DNA of 64,000 nucleotides from Glandiceps talaboti (GCF_964340395.1 NC_135551.1:32138455-32202454); one strand, 5' to 3'. Positions 22,250 through 37,692 are shown, numbered from the stretch's first letter. A program made the numbers and translations. The notes: generated from the sequence alone by a model not told the origin.

Positions 22250-22720
22250 TTTTTATATTTTCACTTTGTAAATATGCCAATCTTGGCACATCTCATAAAA
22301 GAAAAAGCATAATTTCAAAACTTACACTTTTTTGAAATATATATATGGTAGTATAACACTTTTATTTTCATTTTTAAAATAGGACAATAAAGCACACATT
22401 ATGAAAGTGAAAGTGTACTTCCATTCTCTTCATAATGAAATTCTATAAAATCATACACATAGTGTTACCATATACATTTTATACCATTTTCTCTTTGTTA
22501 ATGATGCAAAAAATGTATTATGAAAGTAATTGTAGGTATAATTTTGTTTACTTTATCGAGTAATTCTAAAAGTATACAATCTTACATGTATTTTACAACA
22601 TTTTCATTTTCACTTTGTAGGTGGGGCAATAAAGTGTATCATAATGAAAGTAAAAGTGTAATTATTCCCTTAAATTCATCATGCAAATTCTAAAACTATA
22701 CTTTCATGCTGTACATTAAA
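22250..22720. repeat. Old diverged tandem repeat, ~140-170 bp unit, three copies
   Basis: Recurring blocks are cattttcactttgtag/aaat, caataaag-(t/c)-acattatgaaagt-aaagtgta and aattctaaaa-ctatac. Copies are strongly diverged. The open frames around are not supported. Confidence 0.5.
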
Positions 22721-23585
22721 GTTTAGCATCATTTTGGGTTCATCATCCCATCCAACACCATAAATGGAGTGGAAGGAAGTGTTACGTGTATGGTCACAAA
22801 TTCATTCATTGACAATTTTTCTCAACAAATCCAAAAACCATGGTTGAGTTTTTTGGTTCCAAGATGTACTACATGAGACGATGTCACATGATGTTATGTT
22901 TACGCTACTTTTATATTTCCATTTGAAATGACAGTTTTATTGTGAAATGGTGGAAAGACACTATATACAGCTATTCACAAAACTTTGAAGTTTATGCTGT
23001 GAGTGTAGAGGAAAAGTTTGATAGAGTGTCATACACACTGCATACTTGATAAGGTATTCAAGATATATCATGGTAAATCTTAATGTAAGTTTAATGTCAA
23101 TGACAGCTCAGCTGTTCTGCTACAACACCTTTCAACTTGTCATAAAGACACACACTAGATATACCCCTAACATGATAAACACTGCTAAATTCTGAAAAAA
23201 ATACCAGAATTATGACAAGACAGATATTTTACTTATCTAGAATGCATGACCTCTGACCCTCTCTTTAATCATAATTCTACTTATCCTTTCAATGTATACT
23301 ATGTATCTACATGTGTGTATATGAAATATGAAACTGATATAATTTTTAATTTTAGCATGTCCAGAGGAATATTATTTTAATCAAGAAATTAGAAACTCTG
23401 ACCTTGTAACAACATATATTAATATAGAAAACATATTTATTTAGAGTTTTTTCTGACATAACACGGTGGTAATTTTATGTATAAATTATGTATCAAAATT
23501 AACCTCTGACCTTCCTTTCTTATCACCCTGGCAAATGTATATTTTCAAAAGGTTTAAATTCCTACAAGCTTATCAACAGACTCAA

Positions 23586-23620
23586 TAGACAGACAGAACA
23601 ACATATAGACAGAACAACAT

Positions 23621-23671
<51 letters not shown>

Positions 23672-23763
23672 AACACAAACAAACAAACAAACAAACAAAC
23701 AAACAAACAAACAAACAGACAGACAAACAGACAATGAAAAACAAACAAACAAACAAACAGTCT
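23586..23763. repeat. (CAGA)n/(AAAC)n compound microsatellite
   Basis: cagacaga units pass to aaacaaac units and back to cagacaaacag. ORFs on the minus strand (CLFVCLSV) are repeat products. Confidence 0.95.
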
Positions 23764-26700
23764 CTGTTTGTCTGTCTCTTTCCCAACAACAAAAGCATAG
23801 ATTAATATATGCTACACTGGATAAGTTTTTACCACTATCAGACAAAGGAAGGAATAAATATAAAAAAAAACACATTAGTAATGGATTTAATTATTTCAAT
23901 TTCTGACTAATATCATTATCTACAATACAAAGGCATTTTATGGTTCACTGGCAGTACATACATATTATAAGTTCTCACAAACTAGAGCTGATATTTCCTT
24001 CTGTAACACTGCAGTCTTGGATGGTGCCATAAAAGGGGCTGTGGTTTATTATGATGACATCATATTGTATACAACATTAACATTCCTTCAATTGGTATAC
24101 ACTGATATATAATATACACATTTATATTCTATTCCTCTAAAACCATACCAAATGATTACAATATCCCAAGTAGAAATTGATCATATTATAGACATTATCA
24201 TGTGATTCCATTTTGTCAGTACTTGTGACTTAAAAGATTCTTTTAAATCTGGTTATTTATGTTCTATGTAATCTAATTGTCAGTCAAACATAGTTCCATG
24301 TATAAAACATTATTCAATGTCTTTGTTTATACCCACATACATGTACTTCATTCCTACAATTGGTTGACTTGCCTGACAGCATCTTCCTGTAGAATGTGTT
24401 TTGTCAAAAGATCACTGACCTCTGACAACTACCCTGCCATCATGTGACATGCAATTTTTTTTTACATACAGTTACTTCTGTTGAGAAATGGCTGTTATTC
24501 TGTTGTGAGCTGGCAGGTAATTTAAAGATATAACAAGTGGAGTAATCACTCATAAGAAAAAATGGACATTGGTTGATGTTTCTTGGCATGGTTATCAAAA
24601 TATGACATGCAGTGAAATAATTTTAATTACTGTTCTCAACTCTGTCATCAGTAATCAGAAAAATCCAAGTAAAATTGAAGGCAATTTGCCTGATGACAAA
24701 AGAACATCAACCACAAAATGTAATATCAAATTTGTTTTTCTGCCTCTTCAGTTACATTATTTCTGTGAACGTACAAACATTTGTGAGTCAATGACATTAT
24801 GGTTATTTCTTAAAGTTTAAATAATTTGGTAAAGAAATAATCTTTTAAGCATATGTTGAAATACCATGACAGTCACATTTTACAACACATGCTGATACAT
24901 ATTTCAAAGTGTTGGTTCCAAGGACATATGTACAATAATGTATAGCATGAACAAAACAGCTGTATCACAGCTGGTGTACTATTAGAGGTGCATAGGTGGT
25001 TGGCAATATCTAACCCACTCTCATACACATAAGTTGAGAGAATGATGAAATTTTAAACTAATAAATACCCTTTCAAATCTGCGGAAGTGTGATATTCAAA
25101 GTGAATCCATTGGATGAAATTAAGTTTTTCCTTCAATCTAAGACCTATGAATTTATAAGTTACACAGATGCCTGGAAAAGTTACAACATTAGAAATTTTC
25201 CAGATGACATCTTTGTATTTGTAAGGTATGAATTGATATAGCTAAATGAATCATACAGTTTTTAAGTCTTTTATACTAATTTCACTTCTCAAATACTTTC
25301 AAACAAATGCGACCCATGCATCTGTCCATTAATACATGGAAATGTGTCAGTTGGCAGAAAGAACTTTAAACAAATTCCTGAAAACATAGCCATCAAAATG
25401 GAGTATTCAGTTGTTTTTGCCAGCTACTAGCTACCAGCCCTTATCTACAACCCTAATATACTATCAAAATATAACTAAGCAAAAATGGAAAATTTCAGTA
25501 CATCTTTACCTGTTTTGTTCAAAACTGGTTGTTGTCCTTAAACTCTAGAACACATGTGCTGTTATCCTCACACTGTGTAAAAGTGCCTTGTATTTAGATA
25601 CAGCATCGTGAATGAATAGTTGTGGTAATGAGTCACTTCCTAATCATTTAAAACAGCCTTTACATGTTTTCCTGTTAGTGTACATTACAGTTGAACAGTT
25701 TCAACTGTTGAAAATAAAGCACTCATTGATACCCTTCCCCCTCCACCAGTGATTGTATTACCCCAACCACCCCATCAGTAAGTGTCTTTCCAACCATAGT
25801 CATACAAATTTTTTACAAATATTACACACATGTATGTAACAATATTAAAATAAAGTCATTTTGATAATTGTTTGTACTAGAATTTTTGAGTGTCCAATCC
25901 TATCAAATATACTATATACATCTTAATTGACAAGTCAATTATCTTTCTTTGATACAAAATTTGGATTTAAAAATATTTTATCCATGAGACAAAAATATGG
26001 ACAAGAACTGGGGGATGAAATTCGATGAAAGAAAGTGTTTGATATATTAGTAAGAACACATACATTGTAAAAGGAAACTTACGATAGATTTTGCCAGACA
26101 TATCAACTGTGAGTGGTACAGACTAACACACCAAACCTTAACATGCTAACAATGACATCAATAGTTCAACAGTGGAACTATTTGTGATCACAAATGAACA
26201 TTCATACTTCACAAACAGTATTGAAAATGTTGCCACGCTAACAGGATGGTCATTTCTGTCGTGGTAACAATACTATAACAATTAAACTACCTTATGGCCT
26301 GAGAACTCATATTATATGACCAGATGTTTTGTAAATGCTTGAATTCACTGATAAAAGTTAGTGATGACAAAAGACAGAGAAACTTAGAGCTTCATTTACA
26401 TGAACCCTGTGGAGAATAGACTAACATCTACAGAGACTATGAAGATTAAATGGTTAAATACCTTATCTATGGGCTCTAAGGGATTTTCCATGGAACAGTG
26501 AAATAAGGCCACCTATGAATTGACTACATGTATACTAACTAATAGTACTACTTCAGTTATGTGCTATTTACTATGCTATATACACATAGATGAAAGTATT
26601 GGTATTGCTAAACATTTATATTATTCAATCACAGACAATCAATGGTCCTTGTTTCAATTTAAGAACTGAAGAATCACACAATCAAAGAATGGAATAATCT

Positions 26701-27600
26701 GAGGTTTTTTTCCAATGCTGTTCTAATAGATTAGATGTTTAGCTTCTTGCATTCAGTTTACACCTTTTGAAATTCTTACAAAGGAATCTTTTTATCAGAA
26801 GCTTCTTGTGAGATTTCCACCAGTAAAGTGCTAATAAATTCCAGCATTTTTTATACAAAGGAATAAACTGGAGAACATTTAAACTCTCTTTTTAAGTTGA
26901 TGCACCCATTATATTTTATTATCCATGACACCAAATTGAGATGTCAAAGAGACTTCTCAGTTTAATCACCCAAATCTTACAATATATAACATAAAATTTT
27001 ACTCAGGCAGTGTTTGAAGAAAGGAAGTTGGGGTTATCACAATTTCAAGTAACTGTTAGCCTTGAAATCTGGCAGAAATATCAACTTCAACACTATCAGA
27101 TGTTTAAGTGTATCTTCAGATACAGTTTTCTCAATTTTAATCTTTTCCTTCTAACCAGCTAACAAATAACTATTCTTACATTTCCTGTATGTGGCATATA
27201 CTGCTATTTTTCATGTCATTGATATCTTCCTGTCTATTGTTTCACAGTTTAAGATTCTTAATGGATGCATTTACAGATAGGAAGCCTGTGTCTCCTCATA
27301 CAGATGACACCTTTTATCCTATATATTGTAACCTTCAGGTACAACACAGTTCAGCCCTATCTGTGAGTGGCAGGTGATAGCATATGTACATGGTATGAAT
27401 GTTGTATCTTACAGACTAGTTGCATCCTTACTCACAAATCTTGAGACATCTAGCTGGCATGTACTGTACATGACAATCTGTGTATGACAAGTTAGCCAGA
27501 TGTGCAAAATGGCAACAGCGCTGAAAGAAACAATCAATCTGTAAGCAGTTCTAAAACATATCATTAAATTTGTGTTAATTCTTACAAGTATCAAAATTTG
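23764..27600. other. Long AT-rich stretch, no recognised genes
   Basis: Several short ORFs (for example 24,569-24,820) have no recognisable similarity and no splice support. No tandem array or retroposon tail seen. Confidence 0.5.
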
Positions 27601-27960
27601 CCCTACATACCACCAACTAACCAACCAAACGACTGACCACTGATCAACTGACCAACCATCAATCCAATCAATAAAGAAGAACAATCAACAAACCAACCAA
27701 CCAACCAATCAAGCAACTGACCGACCGACCGACCGACCGACCGACCGGCCTACCAACCGACCGACCGACCAACAAATAAACAAACAAAAGCATCAACCAT
27801 GTTGCCAACCATCAATTACACTATCACATTGGAAAGAATCGAACTAACCAACCAATGTTAATGGCTTAAACTAACTACAAACCACCGACATACCTAAAAG
27901 TCAACGAACTAATTGACCAACTGACCAACCAACAACGGTAACCCACACAACAAACTAAAA
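27601..27960. repeat. (CCAA)/(CCGA) degenerate simple repeat
   Basis: Degenerate ccaa and ctga tetramers surround a cleaner ccga run at 27,719-27,772, then decay until about 27,960. Confidence 0.8.
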
Positions 27961-30060
27961 CAAACCAAAACAATTTGAACTAGGTGATCAACAAAACATC
28001 AAATACTGGTCACATGATCAGAAAATCCATCTGTGATCTAAAATAATGTTCATCATTTCATCATAACCTGGTATGAAGAACCTTGGTAAAAACCTATGAA
28101 TACTATGCAACCAACATATGTATAAAACATTGACGTTACAAGGTTCTCTCTCTACCAGTAATGTACCAGTGAAACCAGATGAACATTTGAAGGACATTTC
28201 TTGCTGGGAACACACAGCAATGTTGAAACAAATCAAGTACTTGACACACTACAGATCTCAGTGCAGTAGTAACAAAGTTCCTGTGAAAGTTTACATTGTT
28301 TATTCCATGTTGTTGTATGACCTGGCCATGTCACACTACTAATCCCTATACTATATTATTCCATACATCTGTCCTGTTTCTGTTTACAAGAAGTCTAAAA
28401 ACTATTTTTATGTGCTATTAATTACATTGGGAAAGTTGTTCCTATAAAGTGATACTATCATCTAAGATTTCACACAGGTCATAAGTTGTTATTGGAACCA
28501 TAAGTTATGAGTATAAAAGTAGGGATAGGGCATGTACACTACTTTCGTTCCATTACACTATTAAATCATTCCTAGTTTAAACTATTTTTCTGTCTGGGAA
28601 AGGGTGGGAATATCTGTTTTTAAATTTCCCCGGTTTCCAGTCCACATGTTTAAACATTCAACATGAATTCACTTTTAGCTTCCATTAGAGCAATTTTAAG
28701 TAACTCAAACAAATATCTGGAAGGATCATTTTTTGTAACATTTCAGTTTTAATTTTCATTAGCTTCTCTAGTGTACTATTTTCAACATTTGTGACATTTG
28801 ACCTGTATCGTCACAAATTATTAACACCAAGTTTGTAGATATCATCTCAAGTCTTTAAAGAAGGAAACAGGAAAATTTTAGCAGCTTGCGTTGAGAGTTC
28901 ATAACACATGTTCAGTGAATATCTATAACATCTATAATCATGAATTGTCATAGCTTAAATTATTATCAAACAGTTGTTAAGCACTGGACTGAAAATACCA
29001 GACTTTGAAGAAAATACCAGGGCAAACTAAAGAAAACCTTTTGGCAAAACATTCAAGAGTTGATTGAATCTATATGTCCTTATACTTACATACTAATAGT
29101 TAGCTGAGCCTCCTTTGAACATAAACCTAATATGTACAATTATCATCTGTGATAGGTTGTCTTAGATCTCAATGGCTCCATACATTCAACCATTATGGCA
29201 CTGGGACTAAGCTAAGGTAAACATATGACCTTAGATACAAACTATAAATTTGATAGCATCTCAATTGTTTCTCTAAGGACCTCTTTATGGGTGTGATCTA
29301 TTGTTTATGTCTTGCTTACCAGACCACAGTTAATGAGTTTATAAAACTGATAACATCTAGAGGCTGGCAACTAAGGAAACAACTAACACTTTGATACAAA
29401 TTAACACAACTATCAGACTGTTGATACAAATTAACACAACTATCAGACTGTTGACTTGGAAAATAAAACATTTCCTGTAAGGCCTCATAAATGAAAACTT
29501 CCTTTGTTTGTATTAATCTTGGCCTTTTCATAAGGAGCACTTTCTATGTCATGGATTCATGTGTTCTCTCCACACAATTGTCTTACTTAGAAGTTAGAAT
29601 ACCTGAACATCACCAGAGATACATCCATTATTGAAAAGAAGCGTATCTTTGGAACAAATATAGTTAAAATTATATTCAGCCATATTCTATAATACTTAAT
29701 GAAAATGTCCAAAAACATCTCACATCTTAGTAATCATAATAATTCATAAATTTTCTTGGTTATAATTTGATAAAATAAAGTAGGCAAAATCAATTTTCCT
29801 CTGAAAATGTCATGACATCAATTATTCTAGTATGTAGAGTATTTAAAGTTATGGACGTGTAAATAACGTAGATCACTGTCTTTGCTGTACAGACCATCTG
29901 ATGTAATATACTGAACAGAAAAGTCTACAAAAGTTTCAACTAATTCTAGTTCTGCTACTCAAAGGGTCATGGGATTATGTTAAGATCATAACGGAAACTG
30001 TGTTAAAAAGTAAAATAGTATTTATGTCAACCAAAGTCTTAGTATTGTACATGTTCAAAA
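27961..30060. other. AT-rich stretch with one small duplication
   Basis: A 30-bp direct duplication (cagactgttgatacaaatta then acacaactat) lies at about 29,393-29,453. Otherwise nothing recognised. Confidence 0.5.
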
Positions 30061-30084
30061 GAAATATTGTTGTTATTGTTGTTT

Positions 30085-30133
30085 TGGTGGTGGTGGTGGT
30101 GGTGGTGGTGGTGGTGGTGGTGGTGGTGGTGGT
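30085..30133. repeat. (GGT)n trinucleotide repeat
   Basis: About 16 ggt units, preceded by a ttgttattgttgtt stretch. Confidence 0.95.
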
Positions 30134-30761
30134 AGCAGGAAAATACAAAATGAACACCTTTTTTAACTGACTAGATAGATCTCTTAACACAGTAGAAGAA
30201 CCATACACTGGTAACATTATGGCTAAACTGACTACTAAATACTATGCTGTGAAGTACAGTGAATTAGAGAGGACCACACACCAACCAGAGAGAGATCTGT
30301 GTGTTTTCTATTCTCCAACACCCTGCCCCTGAAATATGACCTTTACAATCAGACTAACAAATGAAAATATTATCACAGCAGAGTAGGAAGGCTAAAACAG
30401 CAATGGCATATATTTGTTGTTTTAGTGGTATAGTTCTGATTGGCACAAACCAAAATAGATAAAGGCAAGAAAAAACACATTTATAATATCTTACACTTCA
30501 CACACCAATTAAGTTGAAGGTTTTTTGAAGACTTATAATAGTGAAGGTAAACTGAATACAAATATAAATGTGCTTACTTTAAAGACAAGATACAAAAGAG
30601 ACACAAAAGGTGTTCAGTTCTGCATGGATTACACAATTCTGTCTTTAAGATGTACTAATTTATCACCTATCATTGAACATTTGCAGCAATTACTAATGTA
30701 TATAAATTATTATGCATGCTGTAAATGACTTAAACCAAGATGGAGTGTGAACGAATTGATT

Positions 30762-30847
30762 AAACTAAATAACGTTATTACACAACTACACCTTGAGAGG
30801 GTAGAAACTAAATAACATTATTACACAACTACACCTTGAGAGGGTAG
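30762..30847. repeat. 43-bp tandem duplication
   Basis: Two copies of aaactaaataacgttattac then acaactacaccttgagagggtag, with one difference (acgtt/acatt). A CAA trinucleotide run follows at 30,957-30,981. Confidence 0.9.
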
Positions 30848-30981
30848 AGTTAGTCTGAAAGATCCAGTCATTGGTCTTCTGACGTAACCACTCACTAGGG
30901 TTGGTGCATATATACAAAAACAATAGTGTATCTTTCAGTTATGGGTATAATATGGCAAACAACAACAACAACAACAACAAC

Positions 30982-32002
30982 ATATCACATGAAATGTTGA
31001 GGAATTTCAAAGAGAAAAATTATGAAATTCTTGCTAGTTCAGAGATCAAGCTGTGCATAAGTAATTATGAAGTTACTTAGTACCAACATACTAGTACCAA
31101 TATTCGATAGTCCTGGGGAAACATTTCTAATTTATATACCATATACATTACATCACAGCTCTATATACACTCATATATTATAACTGTCATTAGACACCCT
31201 ATGTGGGCAACAACTTCATTCATCATGTACTAATGTGTTCATATTTGTTGAGACAAACATATCATACCAGATATTTTGTTTTCATACATGTTTAAATCAA
31301 AGACTCTATATGGCCAATACAGAATCTCAACTATTTCATCAACAATCAACAAAGCGATAACAGCATTCAACTTTCAAGCAAAGTTATAGAAATTCTGATG
31401 CCAACTTTAAATAATACTTTTGTGCAAAGTTGTAGAAACTTGCATTTAGCACTTATCAGAAAATTTGTTCCAAGTTAGTTCAATGGTGAAAATTGTTTTG
31501 TCATTCGTCTGTTTTCACCATAGTAACTACGACATTTTATACACATTTGCCTGACTATACCTAAACTGGTATCCATGTTGCATTTCGTTGCTATTTCGGC
31601 ACTACCTGTCTCCAATAATATATAACTAATTTGCAGACCTGGGTTAGCTAGCTGTGCTGCAACTCAAAGACCTAATAGCTAAGTGAAAACCAAAGATTGT
31701 AATCAGGGGTACTCAACCACCAGACAAGCTTGTTTTAACAATGCTTTAACAATGTCTGTGCATCATTCTAATATACTGAAGTCTAATATACCATCTCGTA
31801 TTTCCTAACCATTTCATTGTGGGTAAAATTCCCCAAGGAGTGCCATTTGGTAGATGAAAGCAATACTTGTGTATGTCAATCAATATGAGTAAATGTCTGT
31901 GGCAGGAATACTGATGGAAAAAAGACTCAGCTACACTACTTTAGAAAGGAAACTAAACCCCATGTAATCCATGGTAAGCTGTGTAATGTAAGCTGGAAAT
32001 GA
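30982..32002. other. AT-rich stretch without recognised elements
   Basis: No exon, array or mobile element recognised. Small local repeats of tttaacaatg and tctaatata only. Confidence 0.5.
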
Positions 32003-32934
32003 AACAGTGCAGACTTGAAAGTCTGGCAATTCTACCGTAGTTTTTAGTGCAGATTTGAGAGTCTGGCAATTCTACAGTTTGTAGTGCAGATTTGAGAGTC
32101 TGGCAATTCTACAGTTTGTAGTACAGATTTGAGAGTCTGGCAATTCTACAGTTTGTAGTACAGACTTTAGAGTCTGGCAATTCTATAGTTTGTAGTGCAG
32201 ATTTGAGAGTCTGGCAATTCTACAGTTTGTAGTACAGATTTTGAGAGTCTGGCAATTCTACAGTTTATAGTACAGACTTGAGAGTCTGGCAATTCTATAG
32301 ATTGTAGTGCAGATTTGAGAGTCTGGCAATTCTACAGTTTGTAGTACAGATTTGAGAGTCTGGCAATTCTACAGTTTGTAGTACAGACTTGAGAGTCTGG
32401 CAATTCTATAGTTTGTAGTGCATATTTGAGAGTCTGGCAATTCTACAGTTTGTAGTACAGACTTGAGAGTCTGGCAATTCTACAGTTTGTAGTACAGATT
32501 TGAGAATCTGGCAATTCTATAGTTTGTAGTGCAGATTTGAGAGTCTGGCAATTCTATAGTTTGTAGGGCATATTTGAGAGTCTGGCAATTCTATAGTTTG
32601 TAGTGCAGATTTGAGAGTCTGGCAATTCTATAGTTTGTAGTGCAGATTTGAGGGTCTGGCAATTCTATAGTTTGTAGTGCAGATTTGAGAGTCTGGCAGT
32701 TTTATAGTTTGTAGTACAGACTTGAGAGTCTGGCAATTCTACAGTTTGTAGTGCAGATTTGAGAGTCTGGTAATTCTATAGTTTGTAGTACAGATTTGAG
32801 AGTCTGGCAATTCTACAGTTTGTAGTGCAGATTTGAGAGTCTGGCAATTCTATAGTTTGTAGTGCAGACTTGAGAGTCTGGCAATTCTACAGTTTGTAGT
32901 GCAGATTTGAGAGTCTGGCAATTCTACAGTTTGA
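32003..32934. repeat. 37-bp minisatellite, about 25 copies
   Basis: The unit is gtagtgcagatttgagagtc then tggcaattctatagttt. Copies alternate irregularly among gtgcag/gtacag, attt/actt and tacag/tatag, so variant maps would be informative. It is almost indel-free over 930 bp. Confidence 0.95.
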
Positions 32935-35900
32935 TCTACAAAACTAGAGTAATTAAGTTAATGGCTCCTGCTTATTTCAAAGTTCAATTTTGGATCTTCT
33001 TTTTAACATGTGTATTCTTATTTCAACTTTTCATACATACCTAGTATCAGTGTCACTTTCTCTGTCATCAAAATAGCCTACTAGGCTAACAATTATTTTG
33101 AGATTAACTTTTAAACATGGGTTATACATTTCAGTCACTGTGGTCTTCAAATGAAACACATTTTATTGTTAGGTTGGAAATGGCTCTGAATTTATTTCCA
33201 ATAGTTGTCTTTCCACTGAGCTAATCAGATAAGTTGGAATGTGTACAATTTGACTGGACTAGATTTGGTCAAAGGCTAAGGGCTAGTGTCACATTGTATC
33301 ATGTATATAACAATTGTACAGTATCTTCATAATATTGATACAGTTGGCACTAGGGGATAATTGCAAGCAGTGTGTTTGTACTAGATCTATTACTGGTATT
33401 TTGGTCAGCTGTAATTGGTCTCAATTAAAAAGTATCATTCTTTGTAGACATCACTTGGAGTGTGTTTTACTCATGACATTCCAACATCAGACTAGCTCAA
33501 CTTGAATCACACATATACAACGTTTTTGTACAGATAAAAGTGAACATTTTTCAGATTCCAAAATTCCAAAATTCCTAAAAGACAAAATTTAAGTTCAAGT
33601 TCACAAGCCATTTAAGTATTCATTTACTGTAGGAGTTCAAGTTCATTTGAGTGAAGTAAGGATAAACTATACAGTTTGCTTATATCCACAGCAAACCCTC
33701 CCTCCCCTTTCCCTCTATAATGATATGTATATAAACAGTCATACAATTTAAACTGAAGAAGTTTTAATAAAATTTTAATGTTTTAAAAAATATTCTCCCA
33801 TTAAATGTGGAGTTACTCATTTTAATACAAGGGCGTTACTGTCTTGGATAAGCACTATCGAAAACTGATTCTGTGAAATTTCATGCATACCAAACTCAAG
33901 GGTTTGCCGTCACTATTTACCATTAGAAACTTTATACAGTTTTCACCACTTCAAAGTGTACATATAAATGCTTTTACTGAAGAGAGAAAACATAGGTATA
34001 CATTTAAACCAAATGGACAATATTAGATGTGTGTTGAGAGACTGTGAAATGAACACTTTACAAAGACCACTTGAAAGGAAATTCAGCCTTATGTAGAGTT
34101 AATACTTGTGAGTTAAAAAGAAAGAAAAATATGTAGCCTCCTGTCTGGTTTTTAGTTCACACTTTTGACAAAAATATGTTTACAGTAAGTTTTATGGCTT
34201 TAACAGTAGCAAATTGTGACAACTTTGATAACTTATTTGTTTTTCCTAAAAAGTTTTCATGCTTTTTACTTAAAAGGATGATAACAAAATAAGAAACACT
34301 TGCACTGCAGTCTTTGAACTCTAGGTGAAAAGTCAGAATGATAACACTCCAGGAAACAATGAATAAGGCATGAATAATTTGTATTGGCTCTTTTGTAATA
34401 AATAATGATAAAGACTATGATGAGAAAAACAAGTTGCTATTTGATCAACTCTGGAGAAAAACATCTCCGTAGAAAAACAAATACTGGGATTCATGTAAGC
34501 AAGGCATGGAAACAAATGTGGACTGTGACACATTCACAAGTTGCTGGCAGATGTGACAAAATTCCTTAACATCACTGCTTCTCATCATCCATAGATAGTG
34601 GCAAGGAATAACCAGGACACATCATGAGAATTTGAAAATGAATAACCATGATTGCCATAACATTTTATGACAATTAGAAAATGAAAATCTTCTCAAAAAC
34701 TACATCTATACCTCCATTTTTGTTTAAAAAGTTGACAATGTTATATTTTAATAATCTGTATTTTGTTGTAAAATTTACAAGACAAACAGTGATATTTCAG
34801 ATTGATTTTGACTTTTTTTTGAAGAATATGAATATGGAAGCATTAATGATGACATTTTTGAGAGATAAAGAAAGAACAGTGACAAGGTTAAACAGAACTG
34901 AGTGACTTATAGGAATTGAGACATGGATTCCATTGCAATGATACATCAATATGACTTTCTATACTCTACTTACAGTCATTGGCAAGATAATAAACACAAA
35001 GAGCCTGCAAACGTTTTATTAACAGAGTAAAGATATTTTTTTTTTAAATTTCATTTGAAAGTACATGTCTAAATATTACACCATAAGTTTTAAATTTGAT
35101 AACTCATGGATTCCTAAGTCAATCACAACAAAGATCTTGTTGAAAAAAAAGTCCTTTTCTACAATATTATTAGAAGCTTTACATTTGGTAAATCAGGCTA
35201 ATCCTATTCCAAACAATGCACTAATCCTTTTAATGGGTAATATTTGTTACAAGGATTTAGTGGGATTTGGTTCAAATGTGAAACATAAATCCTTTCGGAA
35301 AGCAGTTATGAAGGAAGAATGGTTGACTGGGTTCACTGAACCAGTGCAATTAAAGTAAAGGGTGTACAATTTTCTGTAGATAAGTAATTTCTCACAAGAC
35401 TTTGGAGGATTTGGGTTGAAATTACAAATAACCACATCTGTCACTTAACAGTTCCACAAGAATGGCAGTATAGGTAGCATAGATACAAGAACTGATCAAT
35501 GACAAACTAATTTTAATCCTCAAAACAGTGGAAAACACTTAGCTATAACACTCCCAGCAAAGAATTTGTGGGTTCCTACAAGAAATACAAAGATGGAACT
35601 TTTGATACATGATGTGTTACTTCATTTACAATGTATGGATTTCCAGATATTTCACAAACCTTTTCCCAGGAGAGAAACTCATGTAGCAGTAGTGCAAGAC
35701 CTTCTTCTTCTCCTTCATCCATAGTTATTGCCAAGCTATCCTTAGAATTAGTCTCCTACTGTGGACTTTACCACACATACACCAAGTTCACTGTCTCTAC
35801 TCTAATCCCACTCTAATCACTGCCACACATTTTATGTCATCTGCAACCAGTGTTCCTTTGACTCTTTATCCACAACATATGGAAAACTTTCTGTCTCCGC

Positions 35901-37690
35901 CTCCCTGAAGTTTTTGACTGATCTACTATTCAAAGGGGGTGTTCAGCTATAGGTTGGAGGTGTTACAATATGAAGCCTTACTTTGTAACCAATTTGGCAA
36001 CTTCGAGTTCCTCATTTATCACATATTAATAATATCATGTAAATTCTAACAAACTTAAAATGGGTGCCTTTTTGTTAGCAGTAAAATCAATGGTGATGGA
36101 ATATTCTATTATAAATGAAGGGTTGTTCAGGTCAATATTTATCAACTTGGCTATAAATAGAATAGTCCTATGGGATTGATAGAAAGCATCTAGCAATGGT
36201 ACTAAAAATACTCATAGTCTCTTCCAACTCAGAATTCCTAGCTATCATAAAACAAGCAACTGCAAATGACAGAACAGTGTCAAGACATTGCACATTATTT
36301 CTTAACATTTCATTTTGGTTATTTTTGTCCATGATGTTTTCTCTCCTCTCAAGATGGTAGCTAAAGATAATTAGCTTTCCTAAGACTCAGTAACTGCTAG
36401 CTACAGCTAATAGAATATTTGTGATGGTGCTTCTGTGGTTCATTGTCCAAATAAAGCTGTCACATGACTAAAATCAATTCATCAAAATTATGGGCAGCCA
36501 TTGAGTTCTTTTTCTAACTACATACAGGACAAGTACTCTCACAGAACAAAGTACAGGACCTTTACTTGCTGACATACAAGTATTAAATATTTGACTCAAT
36601 TTTCTTAAATTATTACTTTTTTGTAAATGTCATTTTTAAACTATGATCATTTCAAAAATAAGAACTATTCTAACAAACTTTCCAATAATGAAGATAAAAA
36701 ACTCAAGAAAAATTTTTATCAAATAATTTTGGCTGGAAAGTAGCACAAAATAATGCTATGATCATTATTTCACAACCAAGTATTATTTTCATCTTTCCAG
36801 ATGAACATAAAGTAGATATGGACAAAAAAAGTACAAACCTTTTGTTGAAGAATAAAACCTTTCTTCCAGTTTTACTGAGCAGAAGGTGTTCATGTAAAAG
36901 ACATCTTTTAATTATCTTACTATCAAAAAATCACCTAAATCTTGGTTTTCATAGTTTCTGTTAAAAAATCACCTAAAACCTGGTTTTCATAGTTTCTGTC
37001 GTCATTTAAAACCTACAATGTATGTTTCTGAACCTCCCTGACATCATTCCATAATCCCAGATATAATTAATTCAATAAAAGTGGTACTTTCCAGTGTAGC
37101 CGACTCCATCAGTGACTGGCTAATCCAATGAATTCTACATGATAGTCTAAACCATGCCTACAGATGGTCACAACCTACACAATGGTTGGCAGTGTACCAG
37201 ATCTACACAGCTTGCTCTGCTTTGCATTGAATGGCTGTCTTTAGGCCTCAATGAGTAACCACTACAACATAAACACATACATACTCATTTTTTTGGAGTC
37301 TGAAAATATCTGCAATCTGCTAGATTACAAGATAAAATTTGTAATATCACACAGTCAGTCTGGCTCTGACCATTCTGAACAACAGACTTGGTTTGTACCA
37401 TCTGATCATCTAAACTGCTCAGTTACCAAAGTTCCCAAACTCTCTGTTAGAAATACATGTACTTTGCTAGTATTCAGTATCAATAGTTTAATGAAATACT
37501 AACTCTCACTTTGGAGGAAAATTCAACTCAATCAGACATCCAAACACAGAAATATCATATTTGAGTACTGAGTTTTTATTTATTTGTATACTGGAATACA
37601 CTAATTAGAGTGAAATATGCCTGTGAAACATATATGCATATGAATAAAAGTAAGGAAACATACCCTAACTACTAGCTATTTTTATCAATG
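32935..37690. other. Long AT-rich stretch, no recognised genes
   Basis: Open frames such as 35,065-35,358 (97 codons) and 34,681-34,905 have no recognisable family and no splice context. A diverged direct repeat is suggested by aaggatttagtgggatttgg at 35,252 and agactttggaggatttgggt at 35,396. Nothing else. Confidence 0.5.
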
Positions 37691-37692
37691 AA

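Noticed and set aside
35065-35358. 97-codon plus-strand ORF
   Set aside because: No recognisable domain, AT-driven composition and no splice or promoter context.
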